This document shows, piece by piece, positions 7,608-9,496 of a DNA stretch of 9,496 nt (positions are counted from its first letter, which is position 1; each line of letters starts with the position of its first letter). The translations under genes and the position numbers were made by a program. The notes beneath the pieces are model-generated. The model searched no databases, was not told where the DNA came from, and saw only the letters and a program-made list of their open reading frames with translations. Source of the stretch: Planctomycetaceae bacterium (GTDB lineage: Bacteria > Planctomycetota > Planctomycetia > Planctomycetales > Planctomycetaceae); assembly GCA_027080405.1 (NCBI GenBank), contig JALWSL010000790.1, positions 928 through 10,423 of the forward strand. Direction: 5' to 3'.

Positions 7608-7646
7608 AGTTGATTGATTATAAAACTGATTGGTTGTCAATCAACT
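7608..7646. promoter_or_regulatory. Perfect 9-bp inverted repeat framing the promoter, candidate operator
   Basis: AGTTGATTG (7608-7616) and CAATCAACT (7638-7646) are exact inverted copies with a 21-base spacer. The right arm covers the -35 box and the left arm lies just beyond the -10 box, over the predicted transcription start. Arm centres are 30 bases apart, close to three helical turns. This arrangement suits a dimeric or looping repressor. It could also act as a hairpin in any read-through RNA. Confidence 0.4.
7617..7644 (-). promoter_or_regulatory. Strong sigma-70-type promoter for the secreted-protein gene
   Basis: On the minus strand a perfect -10 box TATAAT (7622-7617) is preceded at a spacing of 16 by TTGATT (7644-7639), a good -35 box. 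Transcription would start near 7610, leaving a leader of about 35 bases before the ATG at 7575. This is the clearest promoter in the window. Confidence 0.6.
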
Positions 7647-7654
7647 TCCCAGAG

Positions 7655-7919
7655 TCGTAGAGTCCGCTGTGCCTACGGCGATTGAAGAAATTTGAATGCC
7701 ATGATAGCTGTATTCTCATGGATTGGGAATCACAATTGGTGTGCACAGCACACCCTACCGCTGCTATTGTAGCGGGGTGGCCAATACCGGACGGCTGGCG
7801 CCGTTCCGCTTGCAATTTCTGGCCGGTGTAACCGGGCTTCTGCCGCTGCTCGCATATTGATTATTGGGCGTAAGGGACCTATCCGAGCATTCATCCTCGG
7901 GCGGGAGTCGGGTTTGTTG
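7655..7919. other. Non-coding spacer between the RND permease and the secreted-protein gene
   Basis: No gene-like frame is present. The palindrome cluster at 7738-7808 fills the middle. A further short inverted repeat CCGAG/CTCGG (7883-7887 and 7896-7900) lies 20 bases beyond the stop of the RND gene. On the minus strand no T run follows it, so it is a poor terminator. Both flanking genes are on the minus strand, and the secreted-protein gene has its own promoter. Confidence 0.55.
7738..7808. repeat. Cluster of three palindromes, candidate interspersed repeat element
   Basis: Three stem-loops lie side by side. GGTGTGC/GCACACC (7738-7744 and 7748-7754) is a perfect seven-bp inverted repeat with a three-base loop. 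CCGCT/AGCGG (7758-7762 and 7771-7775) has an eight-base loop and can be extended by CACC/GGTG with a bulge. CGGACGGC pairs with GCCGT-CCG (7788-7795 and 7800-7808, one bulged T) around a four-base loop. The dense palindromes in a non-coding spacer resemble REP-type elements. The phrase around 7740-7757 resembles one I associate with repeated intergenic sequence in this phylum, but copy number cannot be judged from one window. Confidence 0.45.
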
Positions 7920-9496
7920 TTATCGCCGGATCAATTTCCGTAGAAACAGTCGGGCATCCATGAGCAGGCTGAACAGGATCGGAACGAGCAGTAGCGTGAA
8001 TCCGGTTGAGACGATCAAGCCGCCCAGAACGACACTGCCGAGGCCGCGGTATAATTCGCTGCCTGCTCCGGGGAACAGAACCAGCGGGAGCAGACCGAGA
8101 ACCGTGGTTGTAGTCGTCATGAAGATCGGGCGAATTCGGGTACGGATCGACTGCAATATCGCTTCCTGGGGAGGCATGTTTTCCTCGCGGATCAGCACCA
8201 GCGATTGATGGATAATCAGAATCGGATTGTTGACAACCGTTCCAATCAGAATGACAAAACCGAGCATCGTCAAAACATCGAGTGCCTGAAACAGAAACAG
8301 GTTCAGTACGGTCAAGCCGAGAATTCCACCAATCGCACCGAGCGGGACACTTAAAATAATGACCAGCGGATACAACCACGATTCAAACAGCGCCGCCATC
8401 AACAGGTAGGTAATCAACAACGCGAGCGCAACATTGAAACTGATCGCCGACCACGTTTTGCTCAAGCGATCAGCCGTGCCTGTCAGATTGATGCGGTACG
8501 CTCCGCCGAGTTGCTTCGATTGGTACATCGGCTGCACAATTTTTGACTGGATCGTCTGCATTGCATCTTCCAGGGCCATTTCCGGTGGAGGCGAAACTTC
8601 TATCGTGATCGCCCGTTGGCGTTCCCGATGATTGATCTGTTCCGGCCCGCTGCTCATCACGACATCTGCCAGCGTACCGAGAGGAACCAGTTGCCCGGAC
8701 GGTGTGGCGACCGGCAGGGCTGCCACATCCTGCGTCGATTGCATCACCTGTTCGAGTCCGAGAATGGTCAAGTCAATTTTATCGCCCCCCACATAAAAAT
8801 CACCGGCGAAGGCTCCATCGACCAACGCGTCGGTAATGTAGCCGAGATCAGCCGAACTGATTTGAAGCTCGGCTGATTGTAACAGCTTCGGAATCAGATG
8901 AATTTCCGGGCTTGATAAATCGAGGCTCGGTTTCGGAATCGCCTGGGTATTCGGAATGGCCTGCTTCACTTGCCCGTAAATTTGCCCGCCCATTTGTGTG
9001 AGGCGTTTCAGATCGGGGCCAATTATTTCGATATCGACTGTTCGCCCGGCTGTCAGTCCCTGTTCAAACAGACTGGCCTGTTTGGCGATAGCGAATGTGC
9101 CGGGAAGTTTCATGCCGGTCCGTTGGATCAACGGGATCATCTCGGCTGCGCGGAGCGGATCGTACGAACGGATGCCGATGAAAACCATTTTCCCGCGGGC
9201 GACAAAAAAGAAATCGCCGATGACGGGAAAGTCGAGCTTTTCCGCTTCAGGGCTGCCGGGGTCGACATCCCAATAGGGGCGCAACGCATCTTCGACTGTT
9301 TGCCCCATGCGCATCAATTCGTTTTGATTGTAACCGGGCGGCGGCAACAGGATGCCAAAGACAAGATTGCGATTCCCGGTCGGCAAATACTCGACTTTCG
9401 GCCACAACAGCCAACTCATCCCGATCGAGGCACCGACAAGAACAAAAACCGTCAACAACCGCAACCAGACCGATTTCAAAATGAATCGATTTACGT
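7920..9496 (-). CDS. RND-family efflux transporter permease, C-terminal half (5' end outside window)
   Basis: The frame is open to the right edge, so the visible 524 complete codons are the second half of a protein of perhaps 1000 or more residues; the TTG at 9479 is not a real start. Counting from the first complete codon (9494), a first membrane segment at 12-30 matches TM7 of AcrB. It is followed by a large periplasmic pore and docking region (about 31-345), then five segments at about 352-525 matching TM8-12. Family signatures include E-Y-L-P-T-G-N-R-N-L (35-44), V-V-N-N-P-I-L-I (420-427), R-I-R-P-I-F-M-T-T (453-461) and G-L-L-P-L-V-L-F-P-G (467-476). RND pumps export drugs, metals or lipids using proton import, with a periplasmic adaptor and an outer channel. 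Which substrate is unknown. The AcrB lysine of TM10 is replaced by Asn. Confidence 0.93.
   Translation of the reverse strand, partial: VNRFILKSVWLRLLTVFVLVGASIGMSWLLWPKVEYLPTGNRNLVFGILLPPPGYNQNELMRMGQTVEDALRPYWDVDPGSPEAEKLDFPVIGDFFFVARGKMVFIGIRSYDPLRAAEMIPLIQRTGMKLPGTFAIAKQASLFEQGLTAGRTVDIEIIGPDLKRLTQMGGQIYGQVKQAIPNTQAIPKPSLDLSSPEIHLIPKLLQSAELQISSADLGYITDALVDGAFAGDFYVGGDKIDLTILGLEQVMQSTQDVAALPVATPSGQLVPLGTLADVVMSSGPEQINHRERQRAITIEVSPPPEMALEDAMQTIQSKIVQPMYQSKQLGGAYRINLTGTADRLSKTWSAISFNVALALLITYLLMAALFESWLYPLVIILSVPLGAIGGILGLTVLNLFLFQALDVLTMLGFVILIGTVVNNPILIIHQSLVLIREENMPPQEAILQSIRTRIRPIFMTTTTTVLGLLPLVLFPGAGSELYRGLGSVVLGGLIVSTGFTLLLVPILFSLLMDARLFLRKLIRR

Overview
This window looks like chromosomal DNA from a member of the Planctomycetota. 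This is inferred from protein character, not from a search. The IspG variant, the OmpH-like lipoprotein with a long basic tail, the DUF2752 membrane protein followed by a small lipoprotein, and the wording of the RND permease all fit that phylum. GC content looks moderate, near one half. I see no phage, IS, CRISPR, tRNA or rRNA sequence. Most of the window is ordinary core genome.

Layout. Positions 1-1857 hold a minus-strand group: an OmpH/Skp-like lipoprotein (940-1857), a DUF2752 membrane protein (291-833) and a lipoprotein cut by the left edge (1-324). The last two overlap by 34 bases. A spacer of about 330 bases (1858-2183) separates this group from a divergent plus-strand pair: a renalase-like FAD oxidoreductase (2184-3317) and ispG (3335-4477), 17 bases apart. 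A 351-base spacer follows, with hairpins and doubtful short ORFs, then serS (4829-6109). Converging on serS from the right is a secreted protein of unknown function (6208-7575, minus). Behind its promoter lies a spacer rich in inverted repeats (about 7655-7919). The 3' half of an RND efflux permease (7920-9496, minus) runs off the right edge.

How the genes work together. IspG (MEP isoprenoid pathway) and SerS (serine tRNA charging) are housekeeping enzymes. The renalase-like protein may repair or oxidise aberrant reduced nicotinamides and is probably co-transcribed with ispG. The minus-strand group and the RND permease act at or beyond the cytoplasmic membrane. No single pathway links all the genes.

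The best leads are small. They are: a perfect Shine-Dalgarno sequence with no start codon, buried in a self-complementary hairpin in the serS leader; a consensus promoter framed by a perfect 9-bp inverted repeat ahead of the unknown secreted protein; three 15-bp coding repeats in the renalase-like gene; and a cluster of palindromes at 7738-7808 that looks like an interspersed repeat. I did not find a convincing new multi-gene system.
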